A stretch of DNA of 64,000 nt from Idiomarina seosinensis (lineage in GTDB: Bacteria > Pseudomonadota > Gammaproteobacteria > Enterobacterales > Alteromonadaceae), in assembly GCF_003987275.1 (NCBI RefSeq), contig NZ_PIQF01000002.1, positions 434,001 to 498,000 on the forward strand. The letters are read 5' to 3'. The number at the start of each line of letters is the position of its first letter. Within the stretch, counting starts at the first letter, position 1. Both the position numbers and the translations under genes were made by a program. Below the pieces are notes generated by a model that was given only the letters and a program-made list of their open reading frames with translations, was not told the DNA's origin and ran no database searches. Positions 1 to 10,109 of the stretch are shown one piece after another.

Positions 1-2115
1 ATATTGCTCAATCGTTTTTGAAACCGGTGTTCCGGCACCATGACCGGCATTAGTCTCAATGCGAATAAGCTGTGGATCGCTACCGCCTGCTTTATCCTGC
101 AATTCTGCGGCAAACTTGAACGAGTGCGCCGGCACAACGCGGTCATCATGATCCCCCGTTGTTATTAGTGTTGCCGGATATTCAACACCTTGTTCTACGT
201 TGTGAACTGGCGAGTAGCCCAATAGATAGTTGAACATTTCTTCGCTGTCTTCAGCTGTACCGTAGTCATATGCCCAACCCGCTCCCGCAGTAAAGGTGTG
301 ATAACGCAACATATCCAATACACCTACAGCAGGCAGTGCAACAGCGAAAAGCTCAGGCCGTTGTGTCATGACCGCACCCACCAGTAAGCCACCGTTAGAG
401 CCGCCACGCACGGCTAGCTGCTCGGATGAGGTGTACTCCTCTGCGATTAGGTACTCTCCTGCGGCAATAAAGTCATCAAACACATTTTGCTTCTGCATCT
501 TAGTGCCTGCTTTATGCCACTCTTTGCCGTATTCGCCGCCGCCCCGCAGGTTAGCAACCGCATACACACCGCCCATTTCTAGCCAGGCAGCATTAGCAAT
601 GCTAAAGCTAGGCGTTAGGCTAATATTAAAGCCGCCATAACCATATAGGATGGTTGGATTATTACCATCCAGTTCCATCCCTTTTTTGTGGGTAACAATC
701 ATTGGCACTTTAGTGCCATCTTTCGAGGTATAGAACACCTGGTTGCTGACATATTGGCTTGAGTCAAAGTCAGCACCGGACTCTTCGTAGACCACTGATT
801 CTCCGGTATCCGGGTTCATCTCATAAATGGTCTGTGGTGTGCTGTAGTTGGTGAAGCTGTAATAAACTTTTTCGGCATCTTGCTTCTCGCTGAAGCCGCT
901 GGCACTGCCAACGCCGGGTAAATCGATATCGCGTACTTTGTTACCATCGTAGTCGTACTGTTCTACTTTAGACACCGCATCAACCATGTATTCAGCAAAG
1001 ATATAACCCGCCCCGGTTGAAGGGTTAAGTACATGCTCACTGTGAGCAATAAAGCCCTGCCAGTTGTCGGCTGTTGGGTTACTTGCATCAACAGTAACAA
1101 CACGACCATTTGGCGCATCCATATTCGTTTCCAGATACAACGTATTACCACGACTGGTTAATACGGATGTGTCGTAAGCCATATCACCATCAACCACAAC
1201 TAACTCAGCATCAGCATCCGTTAGATCCTTCATATAAAGTTTATTGCCAGATGTGGAGTTCGCAGCTGATACCACTAAGAAGCGATCATCTTCCGTAACA
1301 TAGCCGCCAACATAGCGGTGTTTTTCTTCATCCGTACCGCCAAATATCAGCTCATCGTCTGATTGTTCGGTACCAAGCTCATGATAATAGAGCTTGTGTT
1401 GATCAGTTTTTGCAGAGAGTTCACTGCCTTCCGGCTTGTCATAGCTTGAATAGTAAAACCCATCATTGCCTTTCCAGGAAATACCACTGAATTTCACATC
1501 CACTAACGGCTCTTCAAGCTGCTCACCAGTTTCAGCGTCAATAACGATAATTTTACGCCAGTCACTGCCGCCCTCAGAAATTGAATACGCGGCAATTGAA
1601 CCATCTTCGCTAAAGGTTAGTTGCGCCAACGAGGTCGTTCCATCTTCGCTAAAAGTATTTGGATCGAGGAACACCTCTGCTTCTGCCTCTTCGCTCTGCT
1701 TGCGATAGACCACGTACTGGTTTTGCAGGCCATCATTTTTATAAAAATAAATATAATCACCTTCAAAACGCGGCGCACTGACTTTTTCATAATTCCACAA
1801 TTCCGTCAGGCGCTGCTCAATTTTGTCACGAAACGGAATACTTTCCAGATGTTCAAAGGTCACTTCATTTTGCGCTTCTACCCAGGCTTCGGTTTCTTCG
1901 CTGCGATCATCTTCCAACCAACGATAAGGGTCTGCGACTTCAGTGCCAAAGTAGGTATCGACAGTGTCGCCTTTTCGAGTTTCCGGGTACTGCATATCAT
2001 GCCCTTGTTCTGCTGATTGAACCTGTTCTTTTGAATTCTCTTGTTGCTCGCTACCCTGCTGCGGTGAGCAGGCTGCCAATACGCCTGCCGCGACCATGCT
2101 TATCATTAATCTCAT
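1..2115 (-). CDS. Prolyl oligopeptidase (S9A) lipoprotein, 3' end cut by window
   Basis: This enzyme cleaves short proline-containing peptides, probably in the periplasm. The start at 2115 is preceded by GAGAGGAAC and gives a lipoprotein signal whose lipobox ends at Cys16 (VLAAC). Residues about 35-440 are the propeller ([16 protein letters not shown] near the start). The hydrolase domain carries all three catalytic residues: Ser near 575 in GGSNGG, Asp near 656 in GDHDDRVVP, and His near 691 in AGHGAG. Exactly 705 codons are visible before the left edge, so only a short C-terminal tail is missing. It is transcribed leftward, downstream of the glycosyltransferase gene but separated by about 60 bp. 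The family assignment is firm. The lipid anchor is inferred from the lipobox. Confidence 0.95.
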   Translation of the reverse strand, partial: MRLMISMVAAGVLAACSPQQGSEQQENSKEQVQSAEQGHDMQYPETRKGDTVDTYFGTEVADPYRWLEDDRSEETEAWVEAQNEVTFEHLESIPFRDKIEQRLTELWNYEKVSAPRFEGDYIYFYKNDGLQNQYVVYRKQSEEAEAEVFLDPNTFSEDGTTSLAQLTFSEDGSIAAYSISEGGSDWRKIIVIDAETGEQLEEPLVDVKFSGISWKGNDGFYYSSYDKPEGSELSAKTDQHKLYYHELGTEQSDDELIFGGTDEEKHRYVGGYVTEDDRFLVVSAANSTSGNKLYMKDLTDADAELVVVDGDMAYDTSVLTSRGNTLYLETNMDAPNGRVVTVDASNPTADNWQGFIAHSEHVLNPSTGAGYIFAEYMVDAVSKVEQYDYDGNKVRDIDLPGVGSASGFSEKQDAEKVYYSFTNYSTPQTIYEMNPDTGESVVYEESGADFDSSQYVSNQVFYTSKDGTKVPMIVTHKKGMELDGNNPTILYGYGGFNISLTPSFSIANAAWLEMGGVYAVANLRGGGEYGKEWHKAGTKMQKQNVFDDFIAAGEYLIAEEYTSSEQLAVRGGSNGGLLVGAVMTQRPELFAVALPAVGVLDMLRYHTFTAGAGWAYDYGTAEDSEEMFNYLLGYSPVHNVEQGVEYPATLITTGDHDDRVVPAHSFKFAAELQDKAGGSDPQLIRIETNAGHGAGTPVSKTIEQY

Positions 2116-2175
2116 TGTTATTGTTCCTCTCTAAACTATTTTTGTTATTAGCTTACGTTATCAGAAATCCACTGG

Positions 2176-4404
2176 TTACTCATTGTGTTTATGTTGATGA
2201 AAGCGAGCCAATGTCTCAGCATAGACATAGCGAACTTCCCTAGTAAAATTCTCCACTGAATGCGACGCTGCGCATTTAACCGCCTGTTCGGCAAGTTGTT
2301 TTCTTTTATCTTTATCCTCAAGTAAAAGCTGAACCTTATCGAGCCACAGCTCCTGCTTTGCAGGTGTCTTGTAGCCATTGGTACCATCGGCAACGACATC
2401 ATCGATACCACTAGACCTAACTGCAACCACCGGCAGTCCCGCAGCCATCGCTTCCAGTATGACCATACCCTGAGTTTCCGATTGTGAGGCAAATAAGAAA
2501 ATATCGCCTAACTGATACCAATTAGCCATTTCCTCCGGCGGCACCGACCCAACTAACGTCACATTCTCACCAAGACCTAACGAGTCGACTTTTTCCTGCA
2601 GTCTTTGCCGCTGATGTCCATCACCTATCATCAAAAACCTAAAGGGCTGGTTGGTTTGCCGCTTAAGTTGCGCCAGCGCATCAATGATAAAATCAATATT
2701 CTTCTCATTGGAGAGTCTCGCTACACTAACAAATACCGTTTCTTTGGTAATTTTTTGCTGTTGTTTTAGCCGCTCAACCACACTCTGGTCGACAGCCTGA
2801 AAACGTTCGAACTCAATACCCGTAGGCTGCACATAGATACTGCTTTTTACCCCGATCATGCGCAAATACTCTTCCGTCGACTGAGTCGGCACGATCACAC
2901 TGTCGCATTTATTAGCGAACCGACGCACTAAGAAGTGCGCAATAATGTTACGAAATAAGCTGCCCGGTAAGAAAACAAAATGGGCGTAGTGTTCGAGACG
3001 GGTATGATAGGTATAAACAACTGGGATCTTTAACCGGCGCGCCATATAGACACCTAGCGAGCCGATCCAGAAGGGATGGTGAGAATGAATGATGTCCGGC
3101 TTAAATTGTTTAACTTTTTTGCGCACGTAACCCGAAAAAATATTAGCAAACCGAAATTCACTCTTATCACCAAAGGAAAATAAAGAAGGCATCCGCACCA
3201 CATTATTTTCCTGTTTGGTTTTTTTTCGGTAGCGTGGCGCAACAATCATCACTGTATCTTTTACTTGCGTTAGGCCATATCTCAAACGCTCAATAGAGAT
3301 CGGAACCCCGCCAATAAAGGGTAAATAATTATTAGTAAACATGGCCACTTTTAGTCGCTTATTAAGCCATGGAGTCGCATCGAGGTCATAGTTAGGATAG
3401 TACGACTTACCAACAAAAACAGCGTTATAAAGTTTAATACTGATCGCCAAGAATAAACTAACCAACAAGATAAAATTGATATAGCCCACGTAGAATAACG
3501 AATGGATAAAGAACCAAAAACTTTCAAATTGCTTGAGTATCGGGTGTTGCCCCACCGGCAGTTCAATTATTTCATGAGTAATACCTTTGTCGGCGCTAAC
3601 AGTCACTTTTACGTAGTGATAAAAACTCTCGTCCTGATTAAGCACCAGCCCGCCAGCTCCGCCAGTAGTTATAAACGGTGTTTCGGCGTGACTTTTCTCA
3701 AAATACATCGCCACATTAGCCGAGAAAACTCGGTCAACCTTAAACTGCTCCAGAGTCGACAAAAGCGCATGACGAAACTCAATAGGCTGCAAATAATCTT
3801 CTGATTCAGCCAAAATAAACTCTTCTTCAGGCTCGAACAATGGATGTCCAATAAACAGAAACCGGTGTTTTGAAGTGTCAGCCTTAAGTAAATCAGTTAT
3901 CCACCGAATCTGCCACTGCCAAGGAGTTTTGCCGGTGCTATCAAGGAAAATAAACCGACTGTCACCGGCATTAAAGCTGAAAAAGTGAGGCCCGTAATGG
4001 TCATAGAAACGGAAGCTACCAAATTCGTCATACTCGTTTTCGCCAAAGGTTAGCAGATAGGGCTTATTTAGATGAGATAATGTCCCATTAAGTGCTCGGT
4101 ACTTATCCTCTCCTCCTCCGCTTACCGCATTACCGGCCGAAATAACAAAGTCGATGTTGCTATCGTTTAGCTGTGGAATAATTCGTCGTTCAAAAATGCC
4201 GACCGAATTATTGATGTTACCCAGCACCGCAAAACTGTAATCACTTTGGCCTTCAACTTTTGCATTGATAGACGCTAACTGCTCACTGTGAACAGAAGAG
4301 AACTCCGGAGTTACAACGTTCAAATAAAGCTTATAGGAGACTAACCCCGCCACAATGGCGACATTAAAGTAAAATAGAAATTTCAGCCAGCGCCTTTTAT
4401 TCAC
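2176..4404 (-). CDS. Membrane protein: degenerate metallophosphoesterase domain fused to GT4 glycosyltransferase
   Basis: The 742-aa protein has four parts: a TM helix at about 9-30; a calcineurin-phosphatase-like domain at about 50-290; a second TM at about 305-335; and a family-4 glycosyltransferase at about 350-735. The GT part shows FTNNYLPFIGGVPISIERL, HSHHPFWIG and the E-x7-E motif in SETQGMVILEAMAAGLP, and resembles diacylglycerol glucosyltransferases. The phosphatase part has lost metal ligands: the first motif reads LGNINNS rather than DxH, the second AGNAV rather than GDxxD, and the third GENE rather than GNHE. Only a GHP is kept. The topology suggests an outside pseudo-enzyme joined to a cytoplasmic GT. 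It follows the flippase-like gene after 10 bp, so the two are probably co-transcribed. A role in glycolipid synthesis is inferred. Confidence 0.85.
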   Translation of the reverse strand: MNKRRWLKFLFYFNVAIVAGLVSYKLYLNVVTPEFSSVHSEQLASINAKVEGQSDYSFAVLGNINNSVGIFERRIIPQLNDSNIDFVISAGNAVSGGGEDKYRALNGTLSHLNKPYLLTFGENEYDEFGSFRFYDHYGPHFFSFNAGDSRFIFLDSTGKTPWQWQIRWITDLLKADTSKHRFLFIGHPLFEPEEEFILAESEDYLQPIEFRHALLSTLEQFKVDRVFSANVAMYFEKSHAETPFITTGGAGGLVLNQDESFYHYVKVTVSADKGITHEIIELPVGQHPILKQFESFWFFIHSLFYVGYINFILLVSLFLAISIKLYNAVFVGKSYYPNYDLDATPWLNKRLKVAMFTNNYLPFIGGVPISIERLRYGLTQVKDTVMIVAPRYRKKTKQENNVVRMPSLFSFGDKSEFRFANIFSGYVRKKVKQFKPDIIHSHHPFWIGSLGVYMARRLKIPVVYTYHTRLEHYAHFVFLPGSLFRNIIAHFLVRRFANKCDSVIVPTQSTEEYLRMIGVKSSIYVQPTGIEFERFQAVDQSVVERLKQQQKITKETVFVSVARLSNEKNIDFIIDALAQLKRQTNQPFRFLMIGDGHQRQRLQEKVDSLGLGENVTLVGSVPPEEMANWYQLGDIFLFASQSETQGMVILEAMAAGLPVVAVRSSGIDDVVADGTNGYKTPAKQELWLDKVQLLLEDKDKRKQLAEQAVKCAASHSVENFTREVRYVYAETLARFHQHKHNE

Positions 4405-4414
4405 TAATAAGTCC

Positions 4415-5488
4415 TTATTTATTGAACTGACTTCGCTTTATTAAATACCGCTGCAGCACCAATAAGCCGAAAACCATACCAAGATAAATCGTTAAGAATC
4501 GCCAGCTAAATGTCACCAAAAGTAAATGTTGTTGCTCTAGTATGCCACTAAAGAAACTGCCAAACACCCCCTCAGAGATACCTGAAGCACCGGGTGTCGG
4601 AGAAAAATACATAATAAAAGTGGTTACTACCAATAACCCTAAAGAGGCCAGGTAAGGGACATCATAGCCCAAGCCCCACATTAGTAGTGCCGGGAAACTA
4701 AATAAACTGAGAAGAAAGACAGCAGTATAAAAAACCGACAATAAGATAGCCAGTTTAGGCCCTTTAATGTAAACCGAGAAGCTACGAGAAAACTTCAGCA
4801 TTTCTCGCATTACTTTAAAGTACCAAAGTCTGGCTTTGCCATCACTGATAAAATTTAGACGGTTGAGAAATTTGATCATGTTGGCTATTGGCGTTATTAA
4901 CCAATGCGACTTTAATAAAACAACGGCAAAGAAAACGAGATATAAAACAATAAAGATGGCCAGTGCCGCACTGAGGTCACTGATAATAGAGGAGTTCTGT
5001 AATGGCGCTAACGTTAATAGAAAAACCGGTGTCAAAGAAAAGATAAATAATATGGCCAGCACAGTTCTGATGGTCGTAGCCGCGGTTGCTTTCCCCAACG
5101 ACACCCCATGATCATACAGGTACCAGACCTGTGCAAATCCTCCGCCAGTAGCCATTGGCGTAATGTTCGAAAAGAAAATATTTATAAACACTAGCTTCGT
5201 CATTGCCTTAAGCGGGATTCGAAACCCTAAAGCAACCAACGTGTAGTAAAAGCGTAACCCATCAGCGGCAAAATAAAGCAGCAATAAAGCGATGGCGGCT
5301 ACGATTAGCTTGGGCTGTAGAAGCTGAGCGTCAAAGCTGAAGCTTCTTTCAGAGAAATGTTCAAATACGGTATAAAAGCCAGCCAGAGTTAACGCAGTAA
5401 AAAGAGCAGCAAAAAGGGCTAACCGTTTCCATGACACTTTTGGCTTGTGCCCTGATAACTCTTTTTCTTCCTCCACTGAAGTATTCAT
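4415..5488 (-). CDS. Lysylphosphatidylglycerol synthase TM-region / flippase-like membrane protein (UPF0104)
   Basis: This 357-aa polytopic membrane protein has about eight hydrophobic segments and the signature FSPTPGASGISEGVFGS near residue 295, typical of the MprF-flippase-like/UPF0104 family. These proteins lack the aminoacyl-transferase domain and are often found beside glycosyltransferases, where they may move or help build glycolipids. It is the first gene of a two-gene operon with the GT4 fusion gene (10-bp gap), which supports a shared lipid-glycosylation role. The cytoplasmic N-terminal tail of about 25 residues is charged. Substrate and direction of transport cannot be told from sequence. 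Confidence 0.85.
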   Translation of the reverse strand: MNTSVEEEKELSGHKPKVSWKRLALFAALFTALTLAGFYTVFEHFSERSFSFDAQLLQPKLIVAAIALLLLYFAADGLRFYYTLVALGFRIPLKAMTKLVFINIFFSNITPMATGGGFAQVWYLYDHGVSLGKATAATTIRTVLAILFIFSLTPVFLLTLAPLQNSSIISDLSAALAIFIVLYLVFFAVVLLKSHWLITPIANMIKFLNRLNFISDGKARLWYFKVMREMLKFSRSFSVYIKGPKLAILLSVFYTAVFLLSLFSFPALLMWGLGYDVPYLASLGLLVVTTFIMYFSPTPGASGISEGVFGSFFSGILEQQHLLLVTFSWRFLTIYLGMVFGLLVLQRYLIKRSQFNK

Positions 5489-5565
5489 TTACTGCTGCCG
5501 TCACCGATAGATAGGGAGATTATGTGGTGACGACAGCAGGATGTCAAAAAGCTAAGGCTGGAGCA

Positions 5566-6243
5566 CTAGTTATAAGCAGGCATTAAGAATACTTCACGCA
5601 CACAATTTCTTGGGTTTGCCGATAACGCATAGAGAACTGCATCAGCCACATCATCAGGATCAAGCTTGTCGGGCTTAGGCTCATCAAAGAAGGGGGTGTT
5701 GACCATACCCGGCGCTATTGTCGTACACCGGCCATTCCATTCTTTCATCTCTTCTGCCAGGTTTTGCGCGAAACCGTGTACAAACCATTTAGTTGCTCCA
5801 TAAACAGAGCCTTTCAAGGTGATTCTGCCTGCAGCTGAACCGGTCATTAAAAAATGCCCGGTGGTTTTGCGCAAGTGGGGCAGGGTCAACTTAGCCGTAT
5901 AAAGCAACCCGTTAATGTTTACATCGATCATGGATTTCCACTCGCCGGGATCGCCATCTTCGGTCCCTGCGCTCGACACACCTGTCCCGGCGTTTGCAAA
6001 CACCGCATCTAACTGACCAAATTTTTCTACGCCTTGCTCTACCACTTGCTGAAGCTCGTCGTAGCTCCCGGCATCGGCTGCGACGCCAATTGCTTTATCG
6101 CTACCAAACTCGTTAATTAATTCATCGAATAGCTCTTTGCGCCGCGCAGTTAAGATCAGCCGGTGGCCTTCAGCTGCGGCCTTTTTTGCAGTTGCCTTAC
6201 CGATACCGCTTGAGGCTCCAGTAATCAATACAACCTTAGACAT
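5566..6243 (-). CDS. SDR family NAD(P)-dependent oxidoreductase
   Basis: This 225-aa classical short-chain dehydrogenase has the cofactor motif TGASSGIG at residues 8-15, the ANAG motif near 83, and the active-site Tyr/Lys in VYGATKW near 147-153. The catalytic Ser lies in MTGSAAG. The C-terminus is short (FLMPAYN), as in YdfG/serine-dehydrogenase-like SDRs. The start at 6243 has AAAAGGAG just upstream. It sits alone between the lipid-glycosylation pair and a small coiled-coil gene. The substrate is unknown. Confidence 0.9.
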   Translation of the reverse strand: MSKVVLITGASSGIGKATAKKAAAEGHRLILTARRKELFDELINEFGSDKAIGVAADAGSYDELQQVVEQGVEKFGQLDAVFANAGTGVSSAGTEDGDPGEWKSMIDVNINGLLYTAKLTLPHLRKTTGHFLMTGSAAGRITLKGSVYGATKWFVHGFAQNLAEEMKEWNGRCTTIAPGMVNTPFFDEPKPDKLDPDDVADAVLYALSANPRNCVREVFLMPAYN

Positions 6244-6279
6244 ACTGTCTCCTTTTTTGCCAGATTAAAAATCATCCAG

Positions 6280-6579
6280 CTATTTAAACTCTTTACTCGC
6301 TGCCTTTATCGCCGTTGCTAACGACTGAGTGGCTGACTCAAGCCCACCACTAATATCCGACCAGGCATCTTTGCTCGATTTCTTAAGGCTATCAAGTCGC
6401 TCTTCAGCTTCATCTTTCAACGTTTCGAGTTCTTTGATTTTTTGCTCATACTTGACCTGAGACTCTGCCTCTGCCTGTCTTGCTTTGGCTTTCAACCGGT
6501 CAATTTCTGCTTTCATCTCATCAATTTTTGCTTGATGCTTTTTCTCAAATGCGTCTTTATCATCGTTCTTGTGGCTCAT
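6280..6579 (-). CDS. Small charged coiled-coil protein, unknown function
   Basis: The chosen start at 6579 has a strong GGAGGTAAGT ribosome site directly upstream. This gives 99 aa starting MSHKNDDKD rather than a longer form from 6609. The protein is almost entirely a predicted coiled coil (heptads such as KIDEMKAEIDRLKAKARQ). It ends in an alanine-rich amphipathic stretch, SLATAIKAASKEFK. It has no signal peptide and no cysteine. It resembles small stress-type coiled-coil proteins common in gammaproteobacteria, but I cannot assign a function. It lies 36 bp upstream of the SDR gene and may be co-transcribed with it. Confidence 0.8.
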   Translation of the reverse strand: MSHKNDDKDAFEKKHQAKIDEMKAEIDRLKAKARQAEAESQVKYEQKIKELETLKDEAEERLDSLKKSSKDAWSDISGGLESATQSLATAIKAASKEFK

Positions 6580-6679
6580 ACTTACCTCCAGAGTTCGCTG
6601 ATTTAGCAAGTGCCTACGCTATTTAATAAGGATAAATCGTGGAATTTGATCACTTGGTAGGCGCAGTTGACTATTTAAG

Positions 6680-7789
6680 CTAACGTTTTCTACGCGATCT
6701 CTTTGACCGTCGCTGCCACCATAGGTACCCGCCGGTTATAGCCAATAGTAAAGGAATCACACCAACCACTGCCCAAATAACTTTGGTTGTCATTCCTGCG
6801 AAAGTCCCAAAGTGTAAACGCCGGGTGCTGTCCAGCGTTTTAGCCAGCAGCCCTTGTTCGTTTAAATTATAAGTACTTTGATACTCACCGCTTTGCGAAT
6901 CGAAGTTCACCACACTGCCATAGTTACTCAATAAGGGATTAGCTGTTGGAGCCCGCCCAAAAACAGTAAAAGGCAAGTCAGGTTCAAACGGAAACAGGAG
7001 ATAGGTTGGTTTAAAGCCATCTAGCCGCTGTTTGCTTTGCTCAACCAATCGGTCGATATCAACCGAATCCGAGTAGAGCCTATCCTGCATTATGTGATGC
7101 TCTTCGCCGGCACTGTGCTCTTTCCACTCTTCATAGTATATGAGGCCGCTGTAGTAACCGCCAGTAATGCCAATTACCAAGAGCACAGGGGAAGCTAGCG
7201 TGCCCCCCATTTTATGCAGGTCACTGAATACCACCAACAGACGCTGATTCCAACGCAATGTAAACAGTCGCGCCCAAAATCGCCGATAAATAATTAGCCC
7301 CGAAACGCCCATAAAAACCAAAAATACGGCAAGTAAAAAGCTGATAATAACACCCAGCTGTTCATCAAGACCGTCTATATCGTTCAACAACAGCGTATAG
7401 TGCAGCTCAACCAGCCAGTCAGTTAGGTAGTGTCCAGACTCTTTCGGTTGGCTTTGTAATTCGCCGGTATAAGGGTTCAGGTGGGCCTTATACCAGCTGT
7501 CAGTGCCTTCTTTGATAACAAAAACACGATCAGCTTCCGTGTGACCCGGTGGGAAGATTTCCCAACTACCAATCTCGTAGTCAGGCAACTGCTGGTTAAT
7601 ACTGTCTTTTAATGCATCGTAGGACTGTCGGTCTCTGCCTTGAGCATCTACCGTTGCCACGCCTTCCATGAGCCATGCATCAATTTCGGTTTTAAAGACA
7701 ACAATGCTGCCGGTAAGGCATACAACAAGAAACGGGATCATAAGAATGATCCCGGTCCAACCATGAATTTTATGAAGCTGCTTTTTCAT
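6680..7789 (-). CDS. PepSY-associated TM helix protein (iron-regulated membrane protein)
   Basis: This 369-aa inner-membrane protein has four main hydrophobic segments: about 13-33, about 148-168, about 200-220 and about 340-358. It begins with the HKIHGWTGIIL motif typical of PepSY_TM proteins. The large periplasmic parts carry the PepSY-like repeats. It starts 3 bp after the end of the siderophore receptor gene, so it is the second gene of an iron-uptake operon. Members of this family act in ferric-siderophore reduction or release at the inner membrane. That role is inferred here from family and neighbour. The C-terminus is strongly basic (RRSKRSRRKR). Confidence 0.88.
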   Translation of the reverse strand: MKKQLHKIHGWTGIILMIPFLVVCLTGSIVVFKTEIDAWLMEGVATVDAQGRDRQSYDALKDSINQQLPDYEIGSWEIFPPGHTEADRVFVIKEGTDSWYKAHLNPYTGELQSQPKESGHYLTDWLVELHYTLLLNDIDGLDEQLGVIISFLLAVFLVFMGVSGLIIYRRFWARLFTLRWNQRLLVVFSDLHKMGGTLASPVLLVIGITGGYYSGLIYYEEWKEHSAGEEHHIMQDRLYSDSVDIDRLVEQSKQRLDGFKPTYLLFPFEPDLPFTVFGRAPTANPLLSNYGSVVNFDSQSGEYQSTYNLNEQGLLAKTLDSTRRLHFGTFAGMTTKVIWAVVGVIPLLLAITGGYLWWQRRSKRSRRKR

Positions 7790-7792
7790 GTT

Positions 7793-9952
7793 TTAAAACG
7801 TATAAGTTACTGTGGCTGAATAATTAGCAGGTGCGCCATAAAAACCTTGCGCCCAATACAAGCTATTCAGGTACTTTTCGTCGGTCACGTTATACCCGTT
7901 GACACGAAAACTTAAATGGTCGTTAACCTTGTAGCTGGCCATTAATCCTAGCAAGCCATAGGCAGATTGACGGGTAATAATGGTTTCGCCGGCATTTTCG
8001 TACATATCACCAACCGTTCCCTGCACTCGCGACGTTGCATCTTGCCATTGATAAGTAGCTCCGATCTTAAGTTCAGGCATCGTTGGTAGCTGATAGGTCA
8101 ATGATGAACGGAACAGCTTCTCTGCTGTGTAATCTTCTACCAAAGAATCGCCGTCAACATCGAACACCGTTGCAGAAGCACTGCCTTGCAAACCTTCGAT
8201 AATTTCACCAGCAAGTTCAAGCTCTATACCATCACTACTGACGCCATCAGCAGCGCGATAAACCGGCTCTGGCACACCAGTTTGCGGGTTGATGACATCG
8301 CCGTCACTTACCGCCAGGTTCTCTTGCTCGATGTGGAAATACGCTAAGCTCAAAAGTGCACGCTGGTTAAATAAATCAGCCTTAATTCCAAGCTCTGAAT
8401 TTTTACCGGTTAGTGGCTCCAAACGCTCGAAGTTACGATTACGCTCGGTCTGAGCCAAAAAGGTTTCGGTATAAGACGCGTAAGTAGTTAACGAGTCCGA
8501 AACATCATAAGTCACGCCAAAATAAGGGATGAACTGCGCGTCGTCTCGAGACTGATCAACACCATAACCTACCCCATCAGTTTCGAAGTCGTTATAACGG
8601 CCTCCTACTAATAGCTTTAAATCGTCAGTCAACGAGAGCCGAGCTTGGGCGTAAACCGCTTTTTGCGTATTATCTATAACACTACCAGCCTGACTATCGG
8701 TAAACTCTGGTAAAGGCGTATCACCATCCCATTCATTCAGCGCAGGCATTACTGGAAATCCATTGCCTGTATGGTAGTCGTAAACTGACGAGTCAACGTA
8801 ATCAAGTCGCGAGTAGTTAGCACCCACTACCACATCATGTAATTGTCCCCAGGCGCTAAAGCTACCACTGGCATAGACATCCAGCATATCCTGCTTATCA
8901 TCAAGATCGTATTCACTGCCGTAGCCGATTAGACCCAAGCCGGTTTCAGGGTCCAGCCCAACTCCCGCATCGGCCAAATATGTGTAAAACAATAAGCTAT
9001 CTTCGTCTGTTCTTACTCGGTTGTATGCTGCACGCAACGTCCAGTTATCACTAAGCGCTGCCTCTAAATCAACAAAACTGCGGCTTTCACTTACTTTCCA
9101 TTCTGACCAATCCGCAGCTACGTTCGTTGATTCGTGGTAGTTTGTCGGGGTGCCATCACCATAATACAGAGTTAACGCGCCCCACATATTACCGTCGGTA
9201 TGACTTTCATGCTCGCTGTGACCAACCGTAACGAGCGCATTATCCGTCAAGGCGAAATCTGCTACGGCATAGAACACCTTGGTGTCATTTTCGTACCGGT
9301 CGAGGTAAGACTCACCGTTATCTAACGCAGCAACCACTCGCCCGCGAGTACGTTGGCTTAGTTTGCCTGAAGCATCGATCTCAACCCGCTTTTGATTCCA
9401 TGAGCCCAGCTTTCCTTGCAGGCTCACTTGGGTATCGGAGGTCGGGCGCTTGCGAACCATATTAATGGTCGCCGCCGGACTACCGACACCCGTCATAATG
9501 CCATTAGCACCATGAATAACTTCGACCCGCTCATATAAAGCAGTATCGATACGGCCATGGGTATTATTGTTGACCAAAGGCAAACCTAAACCGTCAACCT
9601 GGAAGTTATTAAGCTCAAACCCCCGAGAGGTATAATACACGCGGTCGGTCTCTACATTCTCAACGTTGACTGCTGCGGCACTTTCTACCACAGAGTTAAT
9701 ATCGTCCAGCCCAAAGTCTTCTATTTGCTGACGAGTAATCACGGTCACCGTTTGGGGTGTTTCTTTCAGCGTCAAACCCAGCTTAGTAGCACCTTCCGCT
9801 GAGGAGCTGCGATACCCCTCTTGCTGTTGACCGGTTACCTTTAGTCTCTCCATCACCTTATCGGTGTCCTGAAACTCCTCGGCGGCAAGGGTTAGTGGCA
9901 GTCCTGCCAAAGTTAATGATAATGCAATTTTAGACAGCTTGTTCACGAGCAA
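7793..9952 (-). CDS. TonB-dependent siderophore receptor
   Basis: This 719-aa outer-membrane receptor has a signal peptide at 1-23 (cleavage near TLAAEE). The plug domain begins near LKETPQTVTVITRQQIEDF and includes VNVENVETDRVYYTSRGFELNNFQVDG, which matches the FhuE/FpvA-type siderophore receptor group. The beta-barrel ends in the canonical YSATVTYTF with a terminal Phe. It imports a ferric siderophore using TonB energy. The exact siderophore cannot be read from sequence, although the plug is of hydroxamate/pyoverdine-receptor style. A Fur-like box at 10001-10019 lies 48 bp upstream, and the PepSY gene follows after 3 bp. Confidence 0.93.
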   Translation of the reverse strand: MLVNKLSKIALSLTLAGLPLTLAAEEFQDTDKVMERLKVTGQQQEGYRSSSAEGATKLGLTLKETPQTVTVITRQQIEDFGLDDINSVVESAAAVNVENVETDRVYYTSRGFELNNFQVDGLGLPLVNNNTHGRIDTALYERVEVIHGANGIMTGVGSPAATINMVRKRPTSDTQVSLQGKLGSWNQKRVEIDASGKLSQRTRGRVVAALDNGESYLDRYENDTKVFYAVADFALTDNALVTVGHSEHESHTDGNMWGALTLYYGDGTPTNYHESTNVAADWSEWKVSESRSFVDLEAALSDNWTLRAAYNRVRTDEDSLLFYTYLADAGVGLDPETGLGLIGYGSEYDLDDKQDMLDVYASGSFSAWGQLHDVVVGANYSRLDYVDSSVYDYHTGNGFPVMPALNEWDGDTPLPEFTDSQAGSVIDNTQKAVYAQARLSLTDDLKLLVGGRYNDFETDGVGYGVDQSRDDAQFIPYFGVTYDVSDSLTTYASYTETFLAQTERNRNFERLEPLTGKNSELGIKADLFNQRALLSLAYFHIEQENLAVSDGDVINPQTGVPEPVYRAADGVSSDGIELELAGEIIEGLQGSASATVFDVDGDSLVEDYTAEKLFRSSLTYQLPTMPELKIGATYQWQDATSRVQGTVGDMYENAGETIITRQSAYGLLGLMASYKVNDHLSFRVNGYNVTDEKYLNSLYWAQGFYGAPANYSATVTYTF

Positions 9953-10000
9953 CCTCTGTTAGTAATCGAAGCAATTCAAGTTGGCGCAAACGATAATACA

Positions 10001-10019
10001 AATGAGAGTAATTCGCAAT
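10001..10019. promoter_or_regulatory. Putative Fur box before siderophore receptor
   Basis: The 19-bp stretch AATGAGAGTAATTCGCAAT is an imperfect inverted repeat that resembles gammaproteobacterial Fur sites of the AATGAGAAT/ATTCTCATT type. It lies 48 bp upstream of the receptor start at 9952, where iron control is expected. It also lies about 90 bp upstream of the divergent SDR start. This is a pattern match only. Confidence 0.45.
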
Positions 10020-10109
10020 ACCAATTTTTGGATACTTTATTTGTGCCGGCAATCCAATTCGCTACATAAACGTATTAACGGGCACGATGAATCATTAACG
10101 GAGAACACA

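Noticed and set aside
9981..10109. N-terminal extension of the SDR at 10110
   Set aside because: The added 43 residues cross the divergent promoter and Fur-like box; the ribosome site supports the start at 10110.
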